Shown here one piece after another: positions 1-9,043 of a stretch of DNA of 64,000 bases; positions within the stretch are counted from its first letter, which is position 1, and each line of letters begins with the position of its first letter. The notes below the pieces were generated by a model. The model worked only from the letters and a program-made list of their open reading frames with translations. It was not told the DNA's origin and ran no database searches. The position numbers and the translations under genes are program-made. The stretch comes from DAOSXA01 sp964526835 (GTDB lineage: Bacteria; Zixibacteria; MSB-5A5; GN15; FEB-12): NCBI GenBank assembly GCA_964526835.1, contig CAZGMK010000018.1:4019-68018 (forward strand), given 5' to 3'.

Positions 1-921
1 GAACCGCTTCGGGCGGCGGGCCTCCCACTCAACTACAATCGGACTGGCAACAAACATCGAGCTGTAAGTACCCACGATCACACCCAGGATGAGGGCGATC
101 GAGAAGGTCCGCAGGACCGTCCCGCCAAGAATGAACAGCGATCCCACGACGATCAGAGTGGTCAGCGAGGTGTTGATCGTACGCGAAAGGACCTCATTGA
201 TCGACGAATTGACCGCACCGGCGAACTGGCCCTTGGTGCGGAACCTCTTGATGTTCTCCCGGATACGGTCGAACACTACCACCGTGTCGGTCAGCGAGTA
301 CCCCGCCAGCGTCAGCAGTGCAGTAATCAGGAGCAGGTCGAACTCAATTCCCATAAGATAGGTGATGCCGAGTACCACCAGCACGTCGTGGAAGGTAGCA
401 ATCGTTGCGGCGATACCGCTTCGAAAATCGAAGCGAATCCAGATGTAAACGACAATACCCAGCAGCGACAACAGCACGGCTTTCTGGGCGTCCGCCCGCA
501 GCGATTCGCCGACCGCCGGACCAATGATGTGTTCGGAGTCGACGCTGAAGTTGTTGTCTGCGAATGACTGGGCTATGAGCTCCTGCATGCGTTCGGAACG
601 CTCCATGCCCTCTTCTTCCGACTCCGGCTGCTTGACCTTCAGGATGAAGGCATTGGGTTTTTCGAAGCCCTCCAGCCGGGTTATGGCGGCATCGGGGAAT
701 TCCGGTGCGATGACAGCCCGGAGTCCCTCGATTTCAACCGGCTGATCAAAATAGCCGATGATCATGGTTCCTCCGGCGAAGTCGATACCGAGGTTGGCCT
801 TACCCGTGATCACCATGGTCAGGGCGAACAAACCCAGAGCCAGCAGCGCCAGTGAAATCACGAAAGCGATTTTCCGGGCGCCGATGAAGTTGATGTTGGT
901 GTCTCCAACTAAGCGAAACAT
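1..921 (-). CDS. secF: Protein translocase subunit SecF (partial, 3' end beyond window)
   Basis: Membrane subunit of the SecDF accessory complex, which uses the proton gradient to pull exported proteins through SecYEG. Reading the minus strand from an ATG at 921 gives an uninterrupted frame to the window edge (307 codons). The product begins MFRLVGDTNINF, has an N-terminal membrane segment with the conserved GIDFAGG motif in the first periplasmic stretch, then the characteristic C-terminal membrane bundle with TLAGYSLTDTVVVFDRIREN and a Ser/Thr-rich LSRTINTSLTTL segment. It lies 16 bases downstream of secD, the usual order, and is surely co-transcribed with it. The C-terminus is missing only because the window ends. 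Confidence 0.95.
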   Translation of the reverse strand, partial: MFRLVGDTNINFIGARKIAFVISLALLALGLFALTMVITGKANLGIDFAGGTMIIGYFDQPVEIEGLRAVIAPEFPDAAITRLEGFEKPNAFILKVKQPESEEEGMERSERMQELIAQSFADNNFSVDSEHIIGPAVGESLRADAQKAVLLSLLGIVVYIWIRFDFRSGIAATIATFHDVLVVLGITYLMGIEFDLLLITALLTLAGYSLTDTVVVFDRIRENIKRFRTKGQFAGAVNSSINEVLSRTINTSLTTLIVVGSLFILGGTVLRTFSIALILGVIVGTYSSMFVASPIVVEWEARRPKRF

Positions 922-937
922 AAGTAGCACCCTTTCC

Positions 938-2710
938 TTAGATACTCAGCGTCCGGTAGCCTTTGCGGAAGTCGAACACCTGCTTGGTGATGACAAAGGC
1001 CGTGTAAAGTGAGATCACGATACCCCAGAACAGAGTGACCGCAAAGCCCTTGATCGGCCCGCTGCCCAACAAGAACAGCGCTCCGGCTGTAATCAGGGTG
1101 GTCACATGGGAGTCGAAAATCGCCACGAAGGCGCGCTCATAACCGGCATCGATCGATGCTCGAACGGTCTTCCCGGTGCGTAACTCCTCGCGGATACGCT
1201 CGAAGATCAGAACGTTCGAGTCGACCGACATACCAATGGTGAGAATAATCCCCGCTATACCCGGCATAGTCAGGGTGGCGTGCAGCGCCGACATGACCGC
1301 CAGCAGGAAGAAGATATTGAACAAAAGGCCGATATCGGCGATGACTCCCGACAGACGGTAGTAAATGCCTATAAACAGAAGCACCAGGGTTAGTCCGATC
1401 AGAGAGGCCCGGAAGCCTTTTTGGATGGAATCCGCTCCCAGCGAGGCCCCGACCACGTTCTTCTCGATGATTTCGACCGGGGCCGGCAGGGCGCCGGCCT
1501 TGAGGACGATCTCGAGATTTCGGGCATCCTCAATTTGAGCCGTACCGCCCATTGTAATCTGGCCGCGGCGACGGATCTTCGAGTTGATGAAGGGGGCCGA
1601 CTCCACCCTGTCGTCGAGCACGATAGCCAACGGCTTGTCGATATTCGAACCGGTCAGGGTGGCGAAGATGCTGGCGCCCTCTCCGGAGAGTGCAAAGTTG
1701 ACCACGAATCCGCCCATGTTGTCGCGTCCCAGGGCGATATTCTCAAGGTACTTGCCCAGGAACTGAACCTTACGCTTGAGTACATAGAGCAGGAAGACCT
1801 CGCGGCCGCTACGAACTTCCGAGCGGGTCGACCAGGCAAACTGCATGTCGATCGGGATGACGTTCTTTACCTCCGGCAGCTCCAGCCACCGGTTGATGCG
1901 CTCACGATCTCTCTTGGAGACCGCAAAGGCCGGCCAGGCAGTGGCGGTTCGGCTGGAGTACATGGCCGGTTCCAATCGGACGGTGAACGGGTTCTCACCC
2001 TCCTCAGCGACGCTGGTGTCATCCATACCGAACAAGGCCGCGGTGTCGACCGATGAATCGCCGGACAGCGCCTGCATGAGGTCAACATCCTTCTTCGCCG
2101 CCTCCACCGTGTCCTGGGCCTCCAGGGCCTCGGCAATATTGAGATCTTGCTGGTCGATGTCGACATCCTCGGCGGTGACGTCCTCTTCCTCCGGGACAAT
2201 ATCAGCAGCCTCTGTCTTTTCCAGGTGCTGAGCTACCACCGAGTCGATCTTGGCCAGTATGAGGTTGGCATTGTCCATGCTCTCCATGAGCTTGAATTGC
2301 AGCAAGGCTGTCTGACCGATGAGTTCCTCAGCTCGGTTGGCGTCAGTATAGCCGGGCAGATCGACGACTATACGGTCGGTTCCCTGCTTGACAATGGTTG
2401 GCTCAGCCACCCCGAGGCCGTCGACACGATTGCGAATTATCTGCATGGCTCGATCGACCGCGTCCTCAGCCGCGCCCTTGTCCAGTTCCTCGAGCTTGAC
2501 CCGCAGGACCACGTGGATTCCACCCTGCAAGTCCAGGCCGAGACGAATCGCGTCCTCGCGAATGGCCTGGAGCTCACCGGGGTTCTGCTGCTCCATGCGA
2601 GCCATTTTCTCTTCGCTCATTGTCCACAGCCGGAATGTGTCCCAGAAGGCGATAATCGCAAGGACGATTAACACTCCGGTGATAACAATGCGCCAGTTTT
2701 GTTTGGACAT
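938..2710 (-). CDS. secD: Protein translocase subunit SecD
   Basis: 590-residue SecD, partner of SecF in proton-driven protein export. A first membrane helix (about 8-26) is followed by the GLDLQGG motif (58-64), the RNRVDGLGVAEP segment of the periplasmic P1 domain (93-104), and a C-terminal bundle of five helices carrying GMSVDSNVLIFERIREE, the functionally important TM4 region. An acidic, low-complexity insert (about 145-240, rich in E, D and A) interrupts P1 and is not part of the core SecD fold as I know it. The start has an AAAGGG ribosome site about 7 bases upstream. It follows a small membrane-protein gene and precedes secF; no yajC is seen. Confidence 0.96.
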   Translation of the reverse strand: MSKQNWRIVITGVLIVLAIIAFWDTFRLWTMSEEKMARMEQQNPGELQAIREDAIRLGLDLQGGIHVVLRVKLEELDKGAAEDAVDRAMQIIRNRVDGLGVAEPTIVKQGTDRIVVDLPGYTDANRAEELIGQTALLQFKLMESMDNANLILAKIDSVVAQHLEKTEAADIVPEEEDVTAEDVDIDQQDLNIAEALEAQDTVEAAKKDVDLMQALSGDSSVDTAALFGMDDTSVAEEGENPFTVRLEPAMYSSRTATAWPAFAVSKRDRERINRWLELPEVKNVIPIDMQFAWSTRSEVRSGREVFLLYVLKRKVQFLGKYLENIALGRDNMGGFVVNFALSGEGASIFATLTGSNIDKPLAIVLDDRVESAPFINSKIRRRGQITMGGTAQIEDARNLEIVLKAGALPAPVEIIEKNVVGASLGADSIQKGFRASLIGLTLVLLFIGIYYRLSGVIADIGLLFNIFFLLAVMSALHATLTMPGIAGIILTIGMSVDSNVLIFERIREELRTGKTVRASIDAGYERAFVAIFDSHVTTLITAGALFLLGSGPIKGFAVTLFWGIVISLYTAFVITKQVFDFRKGYRTLSI

Positions 2711-2824
2711 AGACTACCCTTTCTAAGTCAGTCCGTTTCTATGGCTGTTTCCGTTGAATTCGATGCAGATGTGCAGACGACGACGCTTCAGCGCCGGATG
2801 CGTCGTCTGCCGAGAAATCCGGCG

Positions 2825-3283
2825 TTAAGAAGTACCGGAGGGGCGGGCGCCGACCAGAGTGAGCCGTTGTCCCAAATGGGAGTCGATCAGACAGGGAGAT
2901 GTCTGAGTACGCTCCAGCCTGACCGTCAGGATGGGACGTGGAGTCTCGGTCGAAGGCTGTATCGGGGCCTGGCGAATTCGGTTCTCGGTCTTGTCCGGCA
3001 GCGGTAGGATGACCGGTGTCAGGTGCTGAGGGTGTAGGGGAAGCCGGGAATGGCTGCCGCGATTCATGTTGCCGGCCGGACATGCCGTCTCCGCGGCCGG
3101 ATCGGCCTCGACTGCGCTCATCGATTCGCCTTCAGACCGACAGGTAGTTACGCCGGAAGTCGAGTCCAGATCGGCGGCGAGCTGCTCCACCGAACCGCCC
3201 ACAGCCGATACCAGAACACTCAGGACCAGCAGGATCAGGCCCAAGCGACTGTATTCGACGATCTGGCGGCTCAGTTCTTTCAT
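2825..3283 (-). CDS. Small single-pass membrane protein, first gene of the secDF transcript
   Basis: I do not recognise this protein. It begins MKELSRQIVEYSRLGL, has one strongly hydrophobic helix (about 12-32), then a roughly 120-residue polar, Pro/Thr/Arg-rich extracytoplasmic part without a visible domain. An in-frame ATG at 3325 would lie upstream of the predicted transcription start, because a near-perfect promoter sits at 3311-3338, so I place the start at 3283, behind an AAGGGT ribosome site. Its place ahead of secD recalls yajC, but the sequence does not look like YajC. The distal part could be poorly conserved, and coding status is less sure than for its neighbours. Confidence 0.55.
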   Translation of the reverse strand: MKELSRQIVEYSRLGLILLVLSVLVSAVGGSVEQLAADLDSTSGVTTCRSEGESMSAVEADPAAETACPAGNMNRGSHSRLPLHPQHLTPVILPLPDKTENRIRQAPIQPSTETPRPILTVRLERTQTSPCLIDSHLGQRLTLVGARPSGTS

Positions 3284-3310
3284 CCAATTACCCTTAGGTC
3301 CAATCCATCC

Positions 3311-3338
3311 ATTATACGCTAACATCCGGTATTGTCAA
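3311..3338 (-). promoter_or_regulatory. Sigma70-type promoter for the secDF transcript
   Basis: On the minus strand, TTGACA (3338-3333) and TATAAT (3316-3311) are separated by 16 bases: both hexamers are perfect consensus. Transcription would start near 3304, about 20 bases before the ATG at 3283. Confidence 0.8.
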
Positions 3339-3355
3339 ATCAAATCGGGCCGAGC

Positions 3356-3384
3356 TTGACAGCCGGCGCGCCGGACGGTAAGAT
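3356..3384 (+). promoter_or_regulatory. Sigma70-type promoter for the M16 peptidase gene
   Basis: TTGACA (3356-3361), a 17-base spacer containing the palindrome CCGGCGCGCCGG, and TAAGAT (3379-3384). It diverges from the secDF promoter 18 bases away, so the two share a short control region. Confidence 0.75.
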
Positions 3385-3454
3385 TTCACGCAACATTAAC
3401 CAACGATTGGCTGCGAGCAGCCTCGCTTGAGTCAACTAGTTAAGGGATCGACTA

Positions 3455-6211
3455 ATGTCCATATTCTCTGAAGCCGACTTCCGCCGTATCGGTCGGCTGG
3501 CGGTGTGCAGCCTGTTGCTTATTTTGATCGCCTCAGCTGTTCCGGCGCAGGATCAGGTCATGCGTCTGGACAACGGTATGAAGGTGATTCTGCGGGAGAA
3601 TCACGCCTCGCCGATGGTGGCCTCGGTCATCTTCGTCCGATCCGGGAGCAAATATGAGTCCCGCTTCGAGAACGGTATCACTCATCTGCTGGAACACCTG
3701 CTGTTTGACGGCACCGCGCACAAGAGCCGACTGGACATTGACCGGGGAATCCGCGATCTGGGCGGGTACATTAACGCCTTCACCCGCAAAGATCTGACCG
3801 CCTATCTGGTGCTCATGCCGAAGCAGTATATCGACTATGGGCTAACCACCCAGGCCGATATGCTGTTCAACTCGGTTTTTCCCGAGGATGAACTGGCGAA
3901 AGAACGCAAGGTCGTCATTGAGGAGATTCGCCAGGAGGCGGACCGTCCCGGTCGCGCCGCCAGGGAGTTCTTCACCGCGAAGGCCTACAACGGAACCGAT
4001 TATGCCCGTCCGGTGCTGGGTTACGAGTCGATCATTGAGAATATCCCGCGAGAGGCGATCATCAGGTACTGGAAAGAGAACTACCGCCCGGGAAACATGA
4101 CAGCGCTGGTGGTCGGGGACTTTCAACCGGAAGTAATGAAGACGATCGTGACGAACATCTTCGGCTCTATCCCCGACAGCCTGCCGCCCACGAAGCTCGA
4201 ACCAGCGAGCATCTTCGACACGCCGCCGACTCCGCCCAGACAACACCGGTACGACACTGTGGCCAGTGTCGGTCAGACTCATATAGACTTCTCCTTCGCG
4301 GCTCCTCCGATTCAGGATTCAGCCTGGCTGGCGATGGATTTGCTTGCCCGCTTTCTCGACATGGAAGCGGTCTCGCCGCTGGTCACCGCCCTGGTGGAGG
4401 GCGAGAATCCACCGGCCTCGGAGGTCAGTGTTGACCTTATGCCCTACAGTGGATTCTCGCGGCTGGAAGTCTCGATCATTACCAGTGAGGCGGATCGGCG
4501 TGATGAGATCATCGACACGACTCTGGCGATCATACAGCGGACTCCGGCTATGACTGTTGATACCGGTCTGGTGGCCGGAATCAGGACCTCGATTCGGGCC
4601 GATGACATCTACTCCTCCGAGAAGCTTCACTACTACGGGTTCACCATAGCTTCATACATGGCCACCGCCGGCTGGGGTTTTGTCGCCGGGTACGCCGAGC
4701 GGATGCAGGAGGTAACCTGGCCGCAGGCACGGCTGGTCGCCGAAAAGTGGCTGGCCCGGCCATCCTATGTCGTGACGACAGTCCGCCCCGCCGACAGTAC
4801 AGCCGGCTCACCCTACGAACCCGAGACCATTAGTAGGGAGGAGGTAGCAGGGCATCTCGATACAGTTTCCTTCGTCCCGGTCGACGTCGGGGAGATTCAC
4901 CCGCTGGAGTATCCAGATACTGATTCGGTGGATTTCCAGTGGACCGAGAAGGCCGGGTTTTACCGCGAAGTACTCCCCAACGGCCTGACCGTGGTCATCA
5001 AGTCCGACTCGACCAGCCAGGTATTCGCAATGAATGTCCTCGGCAGGCAGCGGACTCTGATGGAGCCCGCGGGCAAAGCCGGCGTTACGGACTTCGTCGA
5101 TCACATGCTCGAGCGCGGCTCGACCACCCGGGATGCGGCGCAGCTAGCGGCGGAGCTGTCGCGCATCGGCGCCCAGGTAACACTTCACGACAATCCATGG
5201 ATTCCCTTTGACGATCGCTATACGACGAGGATGTATTCATTCCTGAAATTCGAGACAATCGAAGACTACGCGGCTGAGGGATATGAGCTGTTCATCGACA
5301 TGATCCTGAATCCGGCATTCGATCCCCTGGAAATCGAGAATGTGAGGAAGCGCCTTCTGGGAGTCCTGGATCAACAGAGCCGGTCGCCGCGCCGGGTCGC
5401 CCGGAGTCTGTTCTACAGCACGCTGTTCGAAAGCAGTTTGTTCGGCAGGCCGATTGAGGGCGACCAGAAGACCCTTGCGTCGATAACGCGTGACGATCTG
5501 ATCGAGCACCACCACCGCTTCTACTCTCCCCAGAATATGATAGTGGTCATAGCCACGACTCGAGCTCCGAATGAAGTGATCGAGTGGGTGCATCGGACAC
5601 TTGGCCAGGTGCCGCCGGTTCGCGGGCAAAAGGTCCCGGCTTACGACGGTCCGGAACCGTTGCTTGAGCGGCGAGACGCGCATGTCGAATCGGCCGGTGA
5701 ACAGGTGGCCATCTACATGGGAGGGGTATTGCCGGGGGCCAGTCACGAACAGGCTATTCCCGCGCAAGTGGCTGTCGAGCTGTTATCCAACCGTCTGTTC
5801 CGCTCGTTGCGCGAGAAGCAAGGGTTGGCCTATTCGGTCGGGGCCGGGGCCCGGTTCGACCGGAGCTTCGGCTGGTACTACAGCGTGATCAGCACCGGGG
5901 CGGACAACTATGATCGCGCCTTGCGCGGTCTGATCCTCGAGACCGAGAAGCTGAAGCTCGACGGCCCGTCCTACGATGAGTTGGCCGGGGCGCGCAACCA
6001 GATTTGGGGCAGCCTCGCCTCGGCGCGGCTATCGCGCATCAATCAGGCCTTCTACCTGGCGGTGGACGAATACTACGGCCGTAAGGTCAACTACACCAAA
6101 GAGTTCCTCGAATACCTGCAGGCCGTTGATGTGGGCGCCGTCAGGCGCGTGATGGCTCGCTGGTTCCATACCGATGCGACAGTTGTGGCCTCGGCCGGGA
6201 CCAAACGTTAA
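3455..6211 (+). CDS. Secreted two-domain M16 (insulinase-family) zinc peptidase
   Basis: 918 residues with an N-terminal signal sequence (hydrophobic 15-30, cleavage likely after VPA). The first M16 half carries the inverted zinc motif HLLEH (77-81) and the downstream glutamate pair in VIEEIRQE (156-157), so it should be catalytic. The second half has a degenerate copy (DFVDHMLERGS, about 548-558) and the R/Y-containing segment SLREKQGLAYSVGAGARF typical of the non-catalytic partner domain. This is the usual fused clam-shell layout of periplasmic M16 enzymes that degrade unfolded peptides. It is a single-gene unit with its own promoter; no clear terminator follows. Confidence 0.93.
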   Translation: MSIFSEADFRRIGRLAVCSLLLILIASAVPAQDQVMRLDNGMKVILRENHASPMVASVIFVRSGSKYESRFENGITHLLEHLLFDGTAHKSRLDIDRGIRDLGGYINAFTRKDLTAYLVLMPKQYIDYGLTTQADMLFNSVFPEDELAKERKVVIEEIRQEADRPGRAAREFFTAKAYNGTDYARPVLGYESIIENIPREAIIRYWKENYRPGNMTALVVGDFQPEVMKTIVTNIFGSIPDSLPPTKLEPASIFDTPPTPPRQHRYDTVASVGQTHIDFSFAAPPIQDSAWLAMDLLARFLDMEAVSPLVTALVEGENPPASEVSVDLMPYSGFSRLEVSIITSEADRRDEIIDTTLAIIQRTPAMTVDTGLVAGIRTSIRADDIYSSEKLHYYGFTIASYMATAGWGFVAGYAERMQEVTWPQARLVAEKWLARPSYVVTTVRPADSTAGSPYEPETISREEVAGHLDTVSFVPVDVGEIHPLEYPDTDSVDFQWTEKAGFYREVLPNGLTVVIKSDSTSQVFAMNVLGRQRTLMEPAGKAGVTDFVDHMLERGSTTRDAAQLAAELSRIGAQVTLHDNPWIPFDDRYTTRMYSFLKFETIEDYAAEGYELFIDMILNPAFDPLEIENVRKRLLGVLDQQSRSPRRVARSLFYSTLFESSLFGRPIEGDQKTLASITRDDLIEHHHRFYSPQNMIVVIATTRAPNEVIEWVHRTLGQVPPVRGQKVPAYDGPEPLLERRDAHVESAGEQVAIYMGGVLPGASHEQAIPAQVAVELLSNRLFRSLREKQGLAYSVGAGARFDRSFGWYYSVISTGADNYDRALRGLILETEKLKLDGPSYDELAGARNQIWGSLASARLSRINQAFYLAVDEYYGRKVNYTKEFLEYLQAVDVGAVRRVMARWFHTDATVVASAGTKR

Positions 6212-6257
6212 GATTGTGTTAAGACAGCTTGGGCGGCTGCCTGCGATGTTAAACCGA

Positions 6258-6285
6258 TTGACTCGCTCGAAGCCCGGTCTATATT
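6258..6285 (+). promoter_or_regulatory. Sigma70-type promoter for the Na/Pi-PhoU pair
   Basis: TTGACT (6258-6263), 16-base spacer, TATATT (6280-6285), 41 bases upstream of the start at 6327. Confidence 0.65.
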
Positions 6286-6326
6286 GACACCTGAATGAAG
6301 CCAGGGATGCTGCCAACAACGGATCG

Positions 6327-7463
6327 ATGGTGAGCGAGCGAACGGCGGTTGTAGCAAGGAAGTCAGGGCCACAGTTCGGTCCTTCGAACAATGTGGCGCT
6401 CAAGCTACTGGCCCTTGCGGGCCTGCTTTATCTGTTTATTCTGTCGATCACGCTATTGGGTGAGTCCTTCAAGCTCTTCGGCTCGGGCTTCGCCGAGGCC
6501 GTCTTCCGGGCTACCTCGAATCCGATCGTGGGGCTGATGATCGGGCTATTGAGCACCTCGATCATTCAATCGTCATCGACGACGACCTCCATTATCGTGG
6601 GTCTGGCGGCTTCCGGCGTCATCGGTATTCCCGAAGCGGTGCCGATGATGATGGGGGCCAATATCGGGACCTCGATCACCAATACGATTGTCTCGCTCGG
6701 GCATGTCTCGCGAGCTGATGAATTCAAACGAGCCTTCGCCGGTTCCGTCCTGTACGATTTCTTCAATTTGTGCTCGGCGATTGTATTGCTGCCGTTGGAG
6801 ATGGCTTTTGGGGTCATTTCTCGGACCGCGATCGCTTTCGAGGAGATGCTCCGGGGATGGGGTGGTCTAAAATTCACGTCGCCCATCAAGGCGGTCACCA
6901 AGCCGGCAGCCAAGCTGGTCCTGGATGCCACGGGCGAGGTCGGCTGGATAGGCGCCCTGATTGCGCTGGTGCTGTTGTCTGTCGCCCTGCGCTACATCGT
7001 GAAAACCCTCCGCTCGCTGGTGTTGACGCGAGTCGAGAGGTTCTTCGAGCGATACATCTTCCGGACTCCCGCGCTGGGATTGCTGCTGGGGCTGTTTACG
7101 ACCGTTATCGTCCAATCCTCCTCGGTGACGACTTCTCTGAGTATTCCCCTGCTGGGTGCGGGAGTGCTGACGCTCAACCAGATCTACCCCTATCTGCTAG
7201 GAGCAAACATAGGCACAACCGTGACTGCTTTCCTGGCGTCGTTTGCCGTCACCGGCTCAACGACCGCGGCGGTCAGCGTCGCTTTCGCGCATCTGATGTT
7301 TAACGTTTACGGCATGCTCATCTTCTGGCCCCTGCAGCGCATTCCCATCTTCCTTGCCCGCACCCTGGCTGACCTGACGGCGAAGTCCCGCCTGGCCCCG
7401 GTCGCATACATAATTGTTGTGTTTTTCGTGATTCCCGGACTAATAGTATGCCTGACAGGATAG
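6327..7463 (+). CDS. Na+/phosphate cotransporter family protein (NptA/PNaS type)
   Basis: 378-residue polytopic membrane protein that should import phosphate with sodium. It contains the two inverted-repeat signature segments of the family: IIQSSSTTTSIIVGLAASG (QSSS at 81-84) and VIVQSSSVTTSLSIPLL (QSSS near 263-266), each followed by a GANIGT motif (MMGANIGTSITN and LLGANIGTTVTA). About eight to nine hydrophobic segments are visible. The start is the ATG at 6327; a GTG directly follows it. The next gene encodes a PhoU-like protein six bases downstream, a common pairing in which PhoU modulates the transporter. Confidence 0.93.
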   Translation: MVSERTAVVARKSGPQFGPSNNVALKLLALAGLLYLFILSITLLGESFKLFGSGFAEAVFRATSNPIVGLMIGLLSTSIIQSSSTTTSIIVGLAASGVIGIPEAVPMMMGANIGTSITNTIVSLGHVSRADEFKRAFAGSVLYDFFNLCSAIVLLPLEMAFGVISRTAIAFEEMLRGWGGLKFTSPIKAVTKPAAKLVLDATGEVGWIGALIALVLLSVALRYIVKTLRSLVLTRVERFFERYIFRTPALGLLLGLFTTVIVQSSSVTTSLSIPLLGAGVLTLNQIYPYLLGANIGTTVTAFLASFAVTGSTTAAVSVAFAHLMFNVYGMLIFWPLQRIPIFLARTLADLTAKSRLAPVAYIIVVFFVIPGLIVCLTG

Positions 7464-7469
7464 CAAACC

Positions 7470-8147
7470 ATGTTTGAGAAGTTCAAGCAGTTGTTCAGCG
7501 GCGAGAGCCTCCTTGATGAAGCCTACGCCACCACGGTCGAGATGATCGAATACGACCATAAGATGTACTGCGCCGCAAGAGAGGTCCTGCGAGAGTCGAA
7601 TACCGACAAATTGCCGTTCGACATCCGCGGGATGGATCGCAAGATCAACAAGTATGAGCGCCAGGTACGGCGTCGAGTGCTGACCCACCTCACTATTGCC
7701 GGCACCACCAATCTGGTGCCGGGGCTGGCCCTAGTCTCGGTGGTGATCGATGTTGAGCGCATTGGGGACTACACTAAGAACATCGTCGATCTGGCGACCA
7801 AACACAAAAAGCCGCTTACGGCCGGCGTTCTCGAGTCAGCCCTGGCTGAAGTCGAGAAAGTCAATGAGGATATCTTTCCGAGGGTCATCGAGGTGATGAA
7901 ACACCAGGACGTCGAACTGGCACGGTCGGTGATGAACCTGGAGAGGGATACTGCAGCCAAATCGGAGGAGATAGTCGCCCGGACACTGACCGAGAACATC
8001 CCTGGTCTGACCTGTCCAAACACGGTGTGCGTGGCGATGTATGCTCGCTTTCTGAAGAGGGTCAATGCGCATCTAACCAACATTGCGAGTTCGGTGGTCA
8101 ATCCGTTTCCGAGGATCTCCTTCCGCGAGAAGAGACTGCGGGAATAG
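7470..8147 (+). CDS. PhoU-domain protein
   Basis: 225-residue, mostly helical cytoplasmic protein. The segment GLALVSVVIDVERIGDYTKNIVDLA (read as ERIGDYTKNI) is the metal-binding ExxxD motif of PhoU three-helix bundles, and a second bundle follows with ARFLKRVNAHLTNIASSVV, again the PhoU C-terminal motif. It lies six bases after the Na/phosphate cotransporter gene and is almost certainly translated from the same mRNA. Its probable role is to restrain the transporter when phosphate is plentiful; no phoR/phoB genes are nearby to suggest a role in Pho signalling. Confidence 0.88.
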   Translation: MFEKFKQLFSGESLLDEAYATTVEMIEYDHKMYCAAREVLRESNTDKLPFDIRGMDRKINKYERQVRRRVLTHLTIAGTTNLVPGLALVSVVIDVERIGDYTKNIVDLATKHKKPLTAGVLESALAEVEKVNEDIFPRVIEVMKHQDVELARSVMNLERDTAAKSEEIVARTLTENIPGLTCPNTVCVAMYARFLKRVNAHLTNIASSVVNPFPRISFREKRLRE

Positions 8148-8189
8148 GGGCTTGTCCCGGCTCCTTTGGGCTAGTCGAATGAGTCCCTG

Positions 8190-8340
8190 GCCAGTGACTG
8201 ACCAGCTCCTCGACTTCTGGCCGGGCGACGCAAGGACGCCCTCTTGCGGCAAGACAGCCTTTCTTACGTGGTCGCGGAGCTTGTCTCCACGGCGCTAATG
8301 GGCCAACCAAGGTCTATCAGGGAGCCCCGTCTCGGGATGA
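8190..8340 (+). repeat. Dispersed intergenic repeat, copy A
   Basis: About 150 bases in the gap between the PhoU gene and a convergent methyltransferase gene. It aligns with copies at 47235-47385 (+) and 24424-24580 (-) by shared blocks in the same order: GACCAG, CGGGCGAC, GCGGCAA or GCGGGCAA, a TTTC block, CTTGTCTCC (A and C), CAATG or TAATG, and a final AGCC block. Divergence is substantial, so the copies are old or relaxed in sequence. Short reading frames in it are not conserved between copies. Confidence 0.65.
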
Positions 8341-8394
8341 TCAATTCCGTCGGCTGTCTATGTCGTCCGGACAGAGTCGAGCGGTTACCGACAG

Positions 8395-9039
8395 TCAACA
8401 GACATGAGCCGTCACGAAGTAATCGCGGGCGATACGCTCGATATTGGCGGTGCGGCATTCTGACTCATCAAACAGCTTCACCAGTTCTTCGCGGTCATAC
8501 ATATACAGATCACACTTGCGCCTGTATCGTAGCCGCCGCTGCCACGCCAGCACTCCGCGGCTTCGAGGGAAGCTGAAGAAAGCCCTTCGCCGCGAGAGCG
8601 AGAGAGCCCTGGCAATGACTCTGGCCGGGTCGGGTACATAGTCCATGAAACCCATGGCTATAGAATAGTCGAACTGACGTTCGAAGTGGTGGGTATCGAA
8701 ATCGGCATGGATGAACTCACATTGCCCCTCGACTCCGAAATCGCGGGCTTTCTTGTGAGCCAGCTCGAGCATACCCTCGGCGAAATCGATTCCGACTACA
8801 CGTGTCGCCCCGAGACGGGCCAGATAGACGGCGTAATGCCCGCCGCCACATCCGATGTCGAGGATGCTCGAGCCTTCGATCGGCTGGCAGCCCTCCACGG
8901 TCTTCTCGAAGCGCAGACGCATGCTTTTGCGCAAAAGCCGATTGGCAAGGCGATTCAGCGGCGTATTGCGATTGCCGTAGATCGCATCGAAGCCCGAGGC
9001 GTAGGCATCGAAGAACTCGGCCACGGTCTGTTTAGGCAT
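8395..9039 (-). CDS. Class I SAM-dependent methyltransferase
   Basis: 214 residues with the Rossmann-type SAM-binding motif LDIGCGGGHYAVYLA (about 59-73), motif II region VVGIDFAEGMLELA with the acidic residue that binds the ribose, and motif IV YSIAMGFMDYV. The N-terminus (AEFFDAYASGFDAIYG) resembles small-molecule or lipid methyltransferases of the UbiE/Methyltransf_11 class. The substrate cannot be read from sequence. It is the last gene of a three-gene minus-strand unit with a polysaccharide deacetylase (gap of 4 bases) and a radical SAM protein, which hints at modification of a surface glycan or related metabolite. Confidence 0.88.
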   Translation of the reverse strand: MPKQTVAEFFDAYASGFDAIYGNRNTPLNRLANRLLRKSMRLRFEKTVEGCQPIEGSSILDIGCGGGHYAVYLARLGATRVVGIDFAEGMLELAHKKARDFGVEGQCEFIHADFDTHHFERQFDYSIAMGFMDYVPDPARVIARALSLSRRRAFFSFPRSRGVLAWQRRLRYRRKCDLYMYDREELVKLFDESECRTANIERIARDYFVTAHVC

Positions 9040-9043
9040 CAGC

